64,000 nucleotides of DNA from positions 1,248,995 through 1,312,994 of the forward strand of contig NW_022985070.1 of NCBI RefSeq assembly GCF_010015585.1. The letters are read 5' to 3'. Origin of the DNA: Eremomyces bilateralis CBS 781.70. Lineage: Eukaryota > Ascomycota > Dothideomycetes > Eremomycetales > Eremomycetaceae. Made by a program: the position numbers and the translations under genes. The notes below the pieces were generated by a model that made no database searches, had not been told where the DNA came from, and saw only the letters and a program-made list of their open reading frames with translations. Shown one piece after another: positions 36,941 to 47,529 of the stretch; the first letter of the stretch is position 1; each line of letters starts with the position of its first letter.

Positions 36941-38923
36941 TTTCGAGGCGTCGTTGAAGCGATGGCGCAATGCCACATTGTGATGAGCGACGAGATCGAT
37001 GGTGAAGGCGTTGGCGATGTAAATGTGTCACACCGCGTTTGGGCAACATGAGTGGAGGGAGTCTGTCTTGTTTGAGTTTTCTTGTTTGGATACCTTTGTT
37101 TTTCGCATGATTCCCCTGGGTTATGGAGCCGGGATCCCTGTTTCTTATTGTTAGTTTCGGATCTTTCTTCCGATCGGCGAGCAAGTTGGAAATGACGGGC
37201 AGCAAGGGATTCTGCGATTGTATGCTATACAGCTCCTGCTTTCGGCGGCAATGGTATTGGATCAATAGCGGCTTCTATTCTCGTTAGCGTCGCTTGGACA
37301 CGTTGCAGACCTGCAGTCAGATCGTCCCGTATTTGCCTGCAGAAACTAAGTCTTTGAATTTCTTTTAGCGTGTTATGTATGCGTCCTGCGTGGGAAACAA
37401 AGGCACGTCGGTCCAGCAAATGGGAAGGCGAGCTACGAAGGTACTGACATGACAGATCATCTTATATTCGTGGCATCGAGAAACCACCAGTATAATCATT
37501 GCTTATCGTGTTGGGTCCGGGTTATACGCGTACAGGTACGGATACTATTTTGGACTTGGTACGGTGGTCCCGAGTCATTCGGAATCGCCTGTGCAACCAT
37601 GGCATTCCTCAGTTCTCTGCTCCCATATTCGAATCCCTAAAACGATGAGGGTACTATGAAGTGTAAACTAGAGATTTACTGGAATTGGTCTACCGTCGTT
37701 CGGACTTGCTCGTTCCACTACGTTTGGCCGCCTGTATCATTGTCGTGTACCTGTCCATCTTCTCCATCCGCAGGTGTCGCAAGCACGAGAATCCGGATGA
37801 TACAAGGCCCTGCCGCGGAAAGCGGCTGTGTAACACGGATGGTACTGAACGGTCCGAAGGGGGCCCAGCTACGGATTCAGCGATTTGTTGTCCACCAAGG
37901 AACCAGTGCGTTAACCGCGAACCTTTTCCTTAACAAATGGCGTCTACACTCTACAGGTTTCAATGATTTGATATTTCCCAGGGCATAGGATCAGAATTCC
38001 CGCATGGCGTTCCCAATCGGTGCGGTAGGAATTATCCATCCATGTCAAATGGCGACTCATGTCCACCGATGCTGAATGCTGATTGCTTACAATACTGACT
38101 GCTGCCGGGGACGGATGCCAGCCAGGATCCAGGCCTGGATGTCGTGCAGGTTTTGCATGGTATAATCCCCCGGAACACCTTCCCCGGAGGCTGTTTGCAT
38201 ATCAATGGATCATTGGGAAGCCCACATTGGCACCTTGACCGCGGCCGCAAGCCATTGGCGATCGAGACCCTCCTACCCAAAATCGGATCTTCCTGCACCG
38301 ACATCTGACCTGAACAACCATTTGTTTTCACCGAATGGGAGATGTCGATGATAGTGTGGCTTCTGGTTGCATGAAGGCTATTGCACCGAGAGCCCATGAG
38401 CGGATTCTTTCGGGTCATGCATAACCGAGTACAGCATGATCGATAGTAGCGGACACGTCTGGTCGTCCCCACAGGCGCGGGATACGATACTGATTGGCGA
38501 TATGTTGTAGAAGACAATGCACTAGCGTCGACACGTCGATCTTAGTGCACAAGATGATAATAATATGCATATTGCATAGAGCTGTTCGTAGGTCACGCCA
38601 TTGTGACCTGCTCATTGAGTGGTAAACCATGAATAAGAAGATAAGTATGATTAGGCACATTCTGACTCGAAACTCTAACGAATCTATTCCGTTGTCCCAG
38701 AATGATATTCCCGTTCCCAGTCCTACTCCCGCTCATTCATGCTAGCAGTCCCTTGGCATTGCTGCCATTCGCTGTATCTAACGCCATGAGAGTGCTTCTC
38801 ATCCCTTCATGCCATCCCATTTTCCATGTGACCCCTCCTGGGGCCGATGCGATCATTGCGATACTAGGAAATACATTAAACGAATCAACATCTCTTCGTC
38901 TGCGGAAACAACACGTCAAACTA
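36941..38923. other. Intergenic between RhoGAP and acetyltransferase 3' ends
   Basis: Two convergent genes flank 2 kb with no complete gene. A possible coding scrap with clustered cysteines at 37685-37933 is listed separately. No repeat or transposon signature was seen. Confidence 0.5.
37685..37933 (+). pseudogene. Possible remnant of a cysteine-rich secreted or membrane protein
   Basis: The frame reads a hydrophobic stretch (LAACIIVVYLSIFSI) followed by a polar part with clustered cysteines: RRCRKHENPDDTRPC, RGKRLCNTDG and AICCPPRNQCVN, then a stop. The CC-x5-C spacing recalls the ectodomain of the Mid2-like gene at 27.5 kb. There is no ATG: the frame is closed upstream by a TAA at 37664-37666. 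It may be a decayed gene, an exon of an unrecognised gene, or chance. Confidence 0.2.
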
Positions 38924-40021
38924 TTACGACCAGAGGAGTCTGTACATCCGGATGGTAAAGAAAAATAAGGTGAGATAGATAATCGCTGCAAAGGCAAATC
39001 TGAGCCGACCGATAAGCCACGGAAAGCTAGGGCCGAGAGAATGCTGGGTATCGTCCAACATAATGTACGATCCGGGATTCAAAAACCCATCGAGTACAAG
39101 CGCAATGGCAGCGGCAAGACTAGCATAACCGAGGTCGTCATTCGAAAAGCTGCTTTCGTCAACAGGTATGCCGCTTGTTAGAGGTGGCGGACTTCGTTTC
39201 TGGTCAGACGTCGAGACCTTGCGATAGACGCGGGCAGGAGTTCCATAGGCAATATGCCCCGCTGGGACGCTCTATCGCATGTCAGCGCCTAGTCTTATGA
39301 GTATGTTGCCCTAGGCCACATGTCAACCGGCCACCGCCAACTCACCTTTGTGACGACACTGCCAGCGCCAATAATGCAACCATCTCCAATGCTCACTCCT
39401 CCTCTACAAAATGATAGGTTAGCTTATAAATCGTCTTAGAATCTCCGAGTACGGCTGAACTTACAAAATGGTGGCCCTTCCGCCAATCCAGCAGCGATCT
39501 CCAATGGTGACCTGTTTCCCATAGCTTGGACTATTGACCTCCTCTCGATCCTCTGCATGAGACACGGCGTAAATGTGTACTTCGGGGCCGAACAGACACT
39601 TCTCACCAATCCGTATTGGTTGGACAGGAGTGTCGAGGATCATGCAGCCACGGTTGATGAATGTAGTACGCCCAATGTGCAAGTTGGTGCCATAGTCGCA
39701 CCAGAACGAGGCTTTGACATAAGGAGCAGCGCCTCCGGCGGGAAACTTGGCAGGCGAGTCCGAAGACACGGCGTTCCCGTTCGCATTTGACTGTTTCAGC
39801 GAAGGTGATACTACTATTCTGCATGTATCGTTAGCAAGCGAACAGGTTCAAGGACCGGCGGCATTGTCTCCGTACTGGTTCCATCGTTCCGCCCTGTCGT
39901 CCATGGATGCGGTCTCTGGTAAGGCATTGAACGCCGCGCAAGCAATGGCACAGCGCTGGCGCATATTGCGATATTCATCTTCGAATGCAGGAAATGAGGT
40001 CCCGAGGGAGCGTTCCTCCAT
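38924..40021 (-). CDS. Left-handed beta-helix O-acetyltransferase with hydrophobic C-terminus
   Basis: Acetyl-CoA-dependent sugar O-acetyltransferase of the maltose/galactoside acetyltransferase (NodL/LacA) family. Four exons: 39876-40021, 39465-39818, 39346-39403 and 38924-39271; introns of 57, 61 and 74 nt; 301 residues. The N-terminus has the maltose-acetyltransferase helical cap (DEYRNMRQRCAIACAAFNAL). The beta-helix shows hexapeptide turns: YGTNLHIGRTTFINRGCMIL, VTIGDRCWIGGRATIL, GVSIGDGCIIGAGSVVTK, and GHIAYGTPARVYRKV. The likely catalytic His is in AVSHAED. Family members are usually 185-225 residues. This one carries about 80 extra C-terminal residues ending in a strongly hydrophobic segment (FAFAAIIYLTLFFFTI) within 10 residues of the end. 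That looks like a tail anchor for an ER, peroxisomal or mitochondrial membrane. Substrate unknown. Confidence 0.85.
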
Positions 40022-41590
40022 GGCGGCTCCAAGGATCGAAGACCAACAGAAGCACTGCAAGATTGACAACGACTGAAGAGACTGGGGAGTTTGGACTGCG
40101 GTGTCGGTAAGATCCAGGGGTCTCACTCGGTCCAGTGGCAGATGTGTTCAATCAGCATGGGGAAATGCCGGGATCGAAGTATGAGGGTTGTAGATATATA
40201 TATATGGTGCCTTGAGGCGGCGTGATGATGACACAGCTTTTGACAAACGCGTTATTGGTGAAAAGGATATCTAGCGTGAATATTACAACATGTGTATGAC
40301 ACGTTACAGGACGGAGAAGAACACAAATATCAGACTCGAATGCAATCGCTTATGAGGCCAGGTTGACTGATATCGGTGAAGATGGACCAACTATCACCTT
40401 TGACCAGGAAATCGAAGTAAGGCAGGAAACTTCAGCATGATAGGACGCAGAAAAAGGAAATGGCGATAGAGAGGCTTCGAAAAGGATCGCTGAGGGGTAC
40501 ATAATATATAGTTCCGACTCTCTCGCCATAGAAACACCTTGAGATCTTGCGATGAGGGCGAATGACTGGCATAATCAACGCGGCGCGTCCGCCATACCGA
40601 AGTGTCGGGTTCAGACTGGGAACAGGACACCACCGTGGACAAGGTTTAACTCAACCTTGTATACTTTTGTGTACAGTGTATTGTAGATTTTGTGGGTAGG
40701 TACTGTAGGATTCAAGATTTTGCAACTTTTAAGGACAAGTGTGGACTACGGGCGGGAGGACCCTCATCCGCGAGAACTTTAACGGAACGCCGCGACCGTT
40801 AGTTGAGCCATGCGTTCACGCCAGCTAGTGAACGAGTGAACGAGGATCCCGGACTCTTGTTGGCTAGCAGCGTGGTCCGGCTGGTCCCCTGAGGCCTGGA
40901 TGAATGCTGTTGCGGCGACTGGTGTGCGCTGGTGGTGACTGGTGCACCTTGTCCTGCATCTCTTTTCTTCCGCTAGTGCATAGGCAAAGCGGCTCAAAGG
41001 CCAGCAATCCGTCTTCGGGCGAGCTTTACTGTTTGACACCAATAGGGATGCGTTGGCCGTCCGAACAGCGTGTCAATCAATTCTTTGTCAAAACATCAGC
41101 GTCCGTGATTGGGAGATCAATGCGCTCCACTAGGCGAAATCGGAAACGACCACAACGTGATGTGCCTCGGAACGAAGAAGGAAAGATACGTGACGGAGGA
41201 ACAACCCACGCATGCGACACTACGGACTCGTTTTGCTCAACAACACCGCTAGCAGCTAGTAAAGAGCTCCGGTGACGCTGTCCGATATGTGGCTAGTTGC
41301 GATGCGGTTCATGCGACTCTTTCATATTAACGAATAGAGAGAGGAGATTTTCTTGCTGATCTGTGTTGACGCAATTGCTGGTCATGAAGGGTCTCCATGT
41401 CGTTCAAATATCCCACCCATGCTGAGACCGTTTCTAGGCGCATTGACTCGGAAAGCGTCCCTTAGCCATTAAGAATAAGGCTGCTGTAAGTTTCTCGGAG
41501 TGTATCGTACACATGGCAATACGAATGACTACGTGAAAAGGTGGTCCATCAAGTTGTGGTCCTAAATCGTCACAGAGGTAGTGCGTTCAT
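40022..41590. other. Intergenic: acetyltransferase promoter and atp11 3' side
   Basis: No coding frame accepted. A 12-bp AT dinucleotide run lies at 40194-40205, about 175 bp upstream of the acetyltransferase start. Frames at 40904-41275 on the plus strand have no family features. Confidence 0.55.
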
Positions 41591-42618
41591 TCAGGATACC
41601 TGGTCCACCTGTTCCATGAGGTCTTCCACTCGAAACCGTACATCGCCGCTGGTGAACTGCTCCAATAACTGCTTGCGCTTCGGTGTTTCGCCTTGCAGCC
41701 CGTAGAATTTCTGCATACACATCAAAAGCCACTTCCCTTCATCGACACTCACCCCTCGATCATCCAGTACAGTCCCGACGACCAACACCACTCCATTCGA
41801 TTCCGCTAGTTCTGTGTGTACAGTGACCGTGGTGTGCGGTTGGCTGTACTCTCCTCGAAGTTTGTATTCGGCTAGATGTGTAAATAAGATGTTTGTCGAG
41901 TCTGCATGAGGAAACGTCCATTGTAGGAAATGCATATCCGCCGCTGTGCGAGATTGCGACGGATCTTGCGCATCCTTGTCTGCTGAATCCGACGATCGAG
42001 GGAGTGGGAGAATGAACTGTGGATGTCTTTTCGCCTTTTCCAACATTTGTTCCCATGTATCGGTTGCAATAACAGCCGTCAGTGAGCGCTCGTTCGAAGC
42101 ATGGCGAAGCCTCCAGATCTGCGATATTTGCTCTGCAGGAAGCTCTCTTGTCTTCTCCACGTCGAGATAGGATGAGAGTTCTTTCACCCCGGGGGGCAAC
42201 TTTGCCTGTGCTCGCCCATCGCCTTTGCTGACACTAGTCTTCGGGATGCTTGATGGTGAAAACAGGCTGTCAGGGGACACCGTGGAAGGTTTCGTTGACG
42301 CGGCCAAACCTGCAGGAGACCGTTTCCGAACGTCATCTATCTTTTCCCGATACGCCTCCTTCAATTCCGCAATATCGTTGAGTCCTTCCCTGATACGAGA
42401 AGCATTAGGCATTAGTCAATGGGAAATAGGTGAGAACCCACTCACTGCTTCGCCTTCTGATGAAGCTTCTCCTGATACCTCGAGAGGATGCTCTCTTGGC
42501 TATTTTGGGTCGCTAAGAAGCGGACATCGAGTACACGAGCCCATCTCCGTTGGGGATTCGATAGCCTCAGCAGAGGCCTATTGACAAAATGGCGCAGGGA
42601 TGGTATTAATGTTGCCAT
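41591..42618 (-). CDS. atp11: Mitochondrial F1-ATPase assembly chaperone Atp11
   Basis: Matrix chaperone that binds free F1 beta subunit during assembly of ATP synthase. Two exons: 42446-42618 and 41591-42389, intron 42390-42445 (56 nt, donor GTGAGT, branch GACTAATG), phase 2, total 323 residues. The N-terminus (MATLIPSLRHFVNRPLLRL, then RRWAR) is basic and lacks acids, a good matrix-targeting presequence. The splice joins LHQKAKQ to EGLNDIAELKEAYREKI, as in the family. Core motifs: ELPAEQISQIWRLRHASNER, DTWEQMLEKAKRHPQFILPL, MHFLQWTFPHADSTNILFTH and LAEYKLRGEYSQPHTTVTVH. A Ser/Pro-rich linker of about 40 residues follows the first helix. The short first exon would be lost if the internal MPNAS codon were taken as start. 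Confidence 0.93.
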
Positions 42619-43098
42619 TGTTTGATTACATGCAAGACAAGTCGGCGGTTAATGAGAGAAAGAATACTTGGACACAAGGTCACGTGAATATATAATTCCG
42701 AGTTTCCGATCTTTACTGATCCACGTGACCACGCGTAATCAACGCGACAGGTCATGAAAAAAATCAGTGGGGGGATGGGATTGGGACGTGGAAGATTGCA
42801 ATATTAATGGGATCTCCCCTAATATGGCCATCTACAAAGGTAACTTAACCTAAAGTACCAGTATCTGAGTCCATCCGGGAAGGCAGAAATGGCTGATGAT
42901 CAATGAATTCCGAACCGAACAGGACGATCTTGTTGTATAAATAGGGGAAACCCTTCACAAGTTGGGTCGTATTTAGATCTGCCAACCTCGACATGCGAGT
43001 AGATTGAGTAGTAGTGAGTGTAGATATAACTAGAATGAATAACTGCTTAATAGAGGATTCTATGTTCCGAACTTCCGATGATACATAGAGTATGAATT
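42619..43098. other. Intergenic: atp11 promoter
   Basis: The 480 bases between atp11 and the NmrA-like gene 3' end. They contain two CACGTG sites listed separately and otherwise AT-rich sequence. Confidence 0.6.
42681..42727. promoter_or_regulatory. Paired CACGTGA motifs upstream of atp11
   Basis: CACGTG at 42681-42686 and 42722-42727, each followed by A, 63 and 104 bp upstream of the atp11 ATG and 41 bp apart. The spacing is close to four helical turns. Binding by a Cbf1-like bHLH factor is inference. Confidence 0.4.
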
Positions 43099-44127
43099 CT
43101 ATGATGCCCGCTGTTTGACTAGCCTTTCCACTGTCCCCTTGACAGTATCAAAAGGGATGCCAAGCAAAGCGTTATCAGCGTCTTCTTCACTGACAACGAC
43201 ACTCCTACCAGCGCCGTCTTCGAAGAGTTCGACAGCGAGAACATCTAGGAATCCAAACCTATCTCCTTTACTGAGCTTCTCAAACCCCCGAGCTACCAGC
43301 CCCTCTGTTTCGACACGGTCAACTGTCCAAGAGGTGCCTGTAGCTACCTCTAGTTCCGCAAGAACTTCGTTCTGGGAGGATTGCACGGAACGGATCCTCA
43401 GCATGCGATTCTTCGTCTTCTCCGGCAGCTGGAGCACTTTTGCTACGGCCAGCGCGATCGTACCAAGATTGGTAGCAGTCACCTGCTCGTTGCCGGAGCC
43501 AAAGATGGTTGCCCGAGAGTTCGATAGATCCATGCCGAAGGAATTAAAGGGACCATCAATTGCCTAAGACTCGAAAATCAGCATCGATCAGCATAATCCA
43601 CAGATTCAATACATCAACATACCCAATCGAAGAATGGCCCAGTTGCGATTCCCGTCCATTCTAACTTTTGTTCCTGGGCAGCGGCTTGCAACCTCTCCAA
43701 AACCAGCTGTTTCGGCGCAAGAACGGCGTCAAACTCTTTCAGGCGGCGTCCCTGCGGTCTGGTTCTGTCGCTTCCAAATTCGCCCGGAATGAATCTTTTG
43801 ACACCAGCAGCGATGGCGATCTCGATCAGACCTATCTGAATATCAAAGCCTTCAAAACCAAGAGTCACAACGATCGCGTCGTGACCATTCACGATATTAC
43901 GCAGCTCGTCCGATGAATAGTCCGTTCGGTAGGCGGTTACCGTGGTAGGGAAGGTCGCAGAGGATGACTTTCTAGTGGTGACAGACACTTGGAATCCTTC
44001 GTCAACGAGGGCTGTCACAACCGGAGATCCAAGATTTCCCGAGCCCTAGATACATTAATACCGATGCCCATACTGATGAAGGGGTGGGATAACGTACGCC
44101 AACAACAAGGACTTTCTTGATGGACAT
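43099..44127 (-). CDS. NmrA-like / isoflavone-reductase-like NAD(P)-binding protein
   Basis: Atypical short-chain dehydrogenase of the NmrA/isoflavone reductase group, which act as redox-sensing regulators or as reductases in secondary metabolism. Three exons: 44098-44127, 43623-44045 and 43099-43563; introns of 52 and 59 nt, all phase 0; 305 residues. The ten-codon first exon (MSIKKVLVVG) joins to GSGNLGSPVVTALVDEGF to complete the dinucleotide loop GGxGNxG. Other features: TTRKSSSATFPTTV (Arg favouring NADP), VTLGFEGFDIQIGLIEIAIA, GVKRFIPGEFGSD, and GPFFDWAIDGPFNSFGMDL. The catalytic Lys common in true isoflavone reductases is not obvious; the SDR Tyr-x-x-x-Lys motif is absent. Substrate unknown. 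Confidence 0.88.
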
Positions 44128-45125
44128 TGTGATTTGAGAATAGCTGTGCACTGAAATGATTATCGACTCAATGTAGGATCTGATGGATGGTACCAAACAC
44201 TCCCCAAGGAGGGTTTATATACAAATCTAGCATCTTCAGCCAATTCCCTTGTTCTTGAGAAATGCGTGTCATCTTTTGCAATTCCAGTCTCCTCCTAACG
44301 CTGTTTCTCCGCAGCGCAGAAATGTCTTTCGGAGACGGACAAACTATCGCTCAAGCAATTGAGGAAATGATTCCCGTATTGATTTCAAAGCAGCCATAAT
44401 TAAGGCCGTTACCATATGATGTTCCTGGCTTCGCTTACAGGGAGGTTGCAGTCACGTCCTACTCTTGAGTTGTCTGAGATGTTAATGTTAGTGACCAAAA
44501 TAAGTCACAAAGTAGTCGTGCATATTTGACGGTGGAAATAGATCAACTGGAGTCGGCGGAAATGGATGACCTGGAGTCGGTGGAATGGATGAATTGGAGT
44601 CGGTGGATCGGGATCCTTTATCCCCGATTTTGGCAAGAGATGCGAGTGCGGAGTATGGATAGTCAAGTAGCAATATAGCATGAGAGGCGGGAGGTCGGTA
44701 TTTGGCCCTGGCAGTACCGGCAATCCGGACGAACTGGTCTGTCAAAGGCTCAATCCTCGAGGCGCAAGTTGTCAATGGTGCGAATGAAAGTAAAACCAGC
44801 TTCCAAAATTCGAGTGAGAGGAATTGTGCATTGGTAGTAAGGAAGTGTGACCTGAGGACTCAGAAATCAGATTGGAAAGGGGAATTCGGTCACACGCTAA
44901 TGAGCATGAGGTCTACCTCTATGCTCGGCTTGTTGCCGACCTGCCGACCATGCTGCCCTGACTTGCTCGGATCATCGCCGAGGTTGGGGTCTGTAGACTG
45001 TACAGCATCAGGCCTCTGGTTCCAAAAAAATCCCATCGACCAAACACCTCACGATATGCCATCGACCGGACCGGCTATTCTTGATTCCCTTTTTAGCCCT
45101 TGAGACGACGAGGAATACTGCGGAC
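44128..45125. other. Intergenic: divergent promoters of NmrA-like gene and pex10
   Basis: Shared upstream region with a 24-bp tandem repeat at 44531-44616, listed separately. No coding frame supported. Confidence 0.6.
44531..44616. repeat. Degenerate 24-bp tandem repeat, 3.6 copies
   Basis: Units begin at 44531, 44555, 44579 and 44602 and share the core GGTGGAAATGGATGA followed by CTGGAGTC. Copies are 24, 24, 23 and 15 bp. The plus strand is purine-rich. It lies in the divergent promoter region, about 510 bp before the pex10 ATG. Confidence 0.8.
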
Positions 45126-46226
45126 ATGGCCCAAGGCAAGCCCAGCTACAGATACCCGTTCTCGGCCGCCCCGGATATCATACGGGCAAACCAGAAAGAT
45201 GCGTACTTTCAAGGTGTCCTCTTTGAACAGGTTTCCGACATCGTGCGGAAGCTCTACGGCGCGCGCACTACGCACAATTACACCTCCGAATCGCGGGCTT
45301 TTGCAGATCTCCTCTATCTCGGCCTGACGACCGTGGTCGGTAACAGGACTTTGGGGGAGGAGTACAGCGACATCGTGCAAATCGAGGGCGACTCACGCGT
45401 GCTGCCATCGATCGAGCGGCGGCTCGGATACGTTCTATCCACGGTCCTGTTACCATACTCGCTGAACCGAATATTGCCTGCGCTCCGCCGTCGCCTGCGA
45501 TCCGGATTGGAAAAGAGCATCCGCAAGTCTGCACAGGGCCAAAGTCCAAAGCCCTCTGCATTGACACACCTCAAGTCATATCTTCTTTCGAATCTCGACA
45601 CCATCACATCGCCTTCGCCGGTGTATGCTATTAGCCTAGCCGTCTTTTACTTCACCGGCGCCTACTACCAACTCGGAAAGCGGGTCTTCGGGCTACGATA
45701 TATATTCACCCGCCACATCGACACGAATACTCAACGCGTGGGATACGAGGTTCTCGGCGTCCTTCTCGTCCTTCAACTCTCAGTCCAAACGTGGCTACAT
45801 GTTCAAAACACCGTGACAGAGAGCGCTCCCGAATTTTCCAACGTGGGACGGCAGCCTGGTGATCATGGTGTTGAAGTGAGCTTAGATCCTACGGCATACT
45901 CGAGCAACAATGCCCTTTTATTCGAGGCCGATGGCGCACCTGCCACCACCAATACGTATCAGCAAAGCTTGCAACGAATCACACAAACCCCTGTGCTCCA
46001 GGACGCACGCTTCGATCTTGAGGACACCGACACCATGCAATGGATCAAGGGCAAACAACAGCGGAAGTGTACCCTGTGCCTCGAATCGATGCGCGATCCG
46101 AGCGTGACGACGTGTGGGCATATGTTTTGTTGGACATGCATTGGCGATTGGTGTCGAGAAAAGCCCGAGTGTCCGCTTTGCCGACAAACCTGCCTTGCCC
46201 AACATGTACTACCGCTCCGCGGGTGA
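45126..46226 (+). CDS. pex10: Peroxin 10, RING E3 ligase of the peroxisome
   Basis: Peroxisomal membrane RING ubiquitin ligase that, with Pex2 and Pex12, ubiquitinates the import receptor Pex5. Single exon, 366 residues. The conserved start PFSAAPDIIRANQKDAYFQG is followed by SDIVRKLYGARTTHNYTSES. Membrane-embedded helices occupy about 90-240 (LGYVLSTVLLPYSLNRIL, VYAISLAVFYFTGAYYQL, VLGVLLVLQLSVQTW). The C-terminal C3HC4 RING spans about 314-355: CTLCLESMRDPSVTTCGHMF, then CWTCIGDW and CPLCRQ. The ATG at 45126 directly precedes the conserved region; the upstream frame has no ATG. Confidence 0.95.
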   Translation: MAQGKPSYRYPFSAAPDIIRANQKDAYFQGVLFEQVSDIVRKLYGARTTHNYTSESRAFADLLYLGLTTVVGNRTLGEEYSDIVQIEGDSRVLPSIERRLGYVLSTVLLPYSLNRILPALRRRLRSGLEKSIRKSAQGQSPKPSALTHLKSYLLSNLDTITSPSPVYAISLAVFYFTGAYYQLGKRVFGLRYIFTRHIDTNTQRVGYEVLGVLLVLQLSVQTWLHVQNTVTESAPEFSNVGRQPGDHGVEVSLDPTAYSSNNALLFEADGAPATTNTYQQSLQRITQTPVLQDARFDLEDTDTMQWIKGKQQRKCTLCLESMRDPSVTTCGHMFCWTCIGDWCREKPECPLCRQTCLAQHVLPLRG

Positions 46227-46396
46227 GATTTGGGACACTTCACAAGCATGTCCTGTTGACGTTATACGGAAGGGTCACAGGTTTACGGTGCTTTGGCGTC
46301 ATTTAAATGCAATAACGAGACATGGCTCCCTTATGATTGTATTCGAACGCTTCCTTGTATAACCCTATCATCAACCAGAGAGGTCGCCTCAGCTCA

Positions 46397-46672
46397 CTAC
46401 TTGGTTTCCCTGGATGACTCCTTCTCCGTCTCCGTCACATCCTCGATCCGTCCTCGCGTGTCTGCCTGTGCGACACGGCCGGTCCTTGGATATTCGATCC
46501 GTTCTTCGACTGGTGTCTGGCCGGGTTGTTGCTGGGCACGATAAATGGTCGTCCCAGCCGGGTCGGAATATGACGACTGCTTAAAACTGCTCGTCTGGCC
46601 GTTGATAGTTTGTGAGCTCGAGGAGAAGCTCGCCGACTGAAAGAAGGAACGCTGCTGGTTGCCGCTCGACAT
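46397..46672 (-). CDS. Small Ser/Gln-rich conserved hypothetical protein
   Basis: Single exon of 91 residues starting MSSGNQQRSFFQSASFSSSS. Rich in Ser, Gln, Thr and Arg, with no hydrophobic core, so probably disordered. It ends in a charged segment (GRIEDVTETEKESSRETK). I recall similar short proteins in other filamentous ascomycetes, but cannot name a family. It converges with pex10, leaving 170 bp for both 3' ends. A CACGTG at 46861-46866 lies about 190 bp upstream. Confidence 0.65.
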   Translation of the reverse strand: MSSGNQQRSFFQSASFSSSSQTINGQTSSFKQSSYSDPAGTTIYRAQQQPGQTPVEERIEYPRTGRVAQADTRGRIEDVTETEKESSRETK

Positions 46673-47529
46673 TGTCCCGGATGTTTTGTATGATATGTTG
46701 ATGTGTTATAGCCGTCAAGAATGGCCGTTGGATAAATAGTTACGGAGCGACAGGTCTCTTCGATATCACTGTGATGGGGCAGTGGAATAGATATTACTAT
46801 CTACTCCATAGAGTGCTTTAATATCGACAGGAACAGTGGCAGGCGAACTGACATCATTGTCACGTGATATTTCGTCAATATTTCCTTCGTTTTACCTGGG
46901 TAGAAAACTAGAAATCGTGCATGATGTTGTCCCTTTCGTCCTGTCCATCCATGATCCAGCCCATTGAATCGGGAGAATCATATTAATTCCCCAAAACTAA
47001 AAGAGTAAAAGAGTAATGTAGAAGGGGTTTTTATGCCTTGAGAAAGGAGAACGCTGGACGCTTTGTGGTATGCCTCAGGACCATCAATCTGTGCCCTCCA
47101 GAGTCCAGTTGCTCTACTTGCCTTGGCTTCGGAAATTCATAACAGCGTGGACCATCATGATCATTCGGCCTTGTTGAATCTGTTTTGCTTTGTCCTCGAC
47201 GTCCTGGAACGGACGCATTCGCTGCGAGAACAAAGGCAGTACCTGTAACTGCTATCACGATGTCATATTCCACCGACTTCAAGATGCAGCTTCTTGTACT
47301 CGAGACACTAAACGGTATATGGAGTTCAAGTTACTCGGGATATTGGACCAAGATACATGTACTATCACTTTATCAGGATGTTCATGTTCCAGGTTCTGCC
47401 TTTGAATTGCTTTGTTAGAGTGGGTCCACGCACTCATTTCGACCGGTCACGTTTTCACCCCTTGCGTGAACCGTTGCTCCGAAGATCTGTCCATCAAGTT
47501 CAAAGAACAGTTGCTCAACTTTTAGATTA
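46673..47529. other. Intergenic: divergent promoters
   Basis: Upstream of the small Ser/Gln-rich gene (minus) and the DUF2293 gene (plus). Holds a CACGTGA at 46861-46867. No coding frame supported. Confidence 0.6.
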
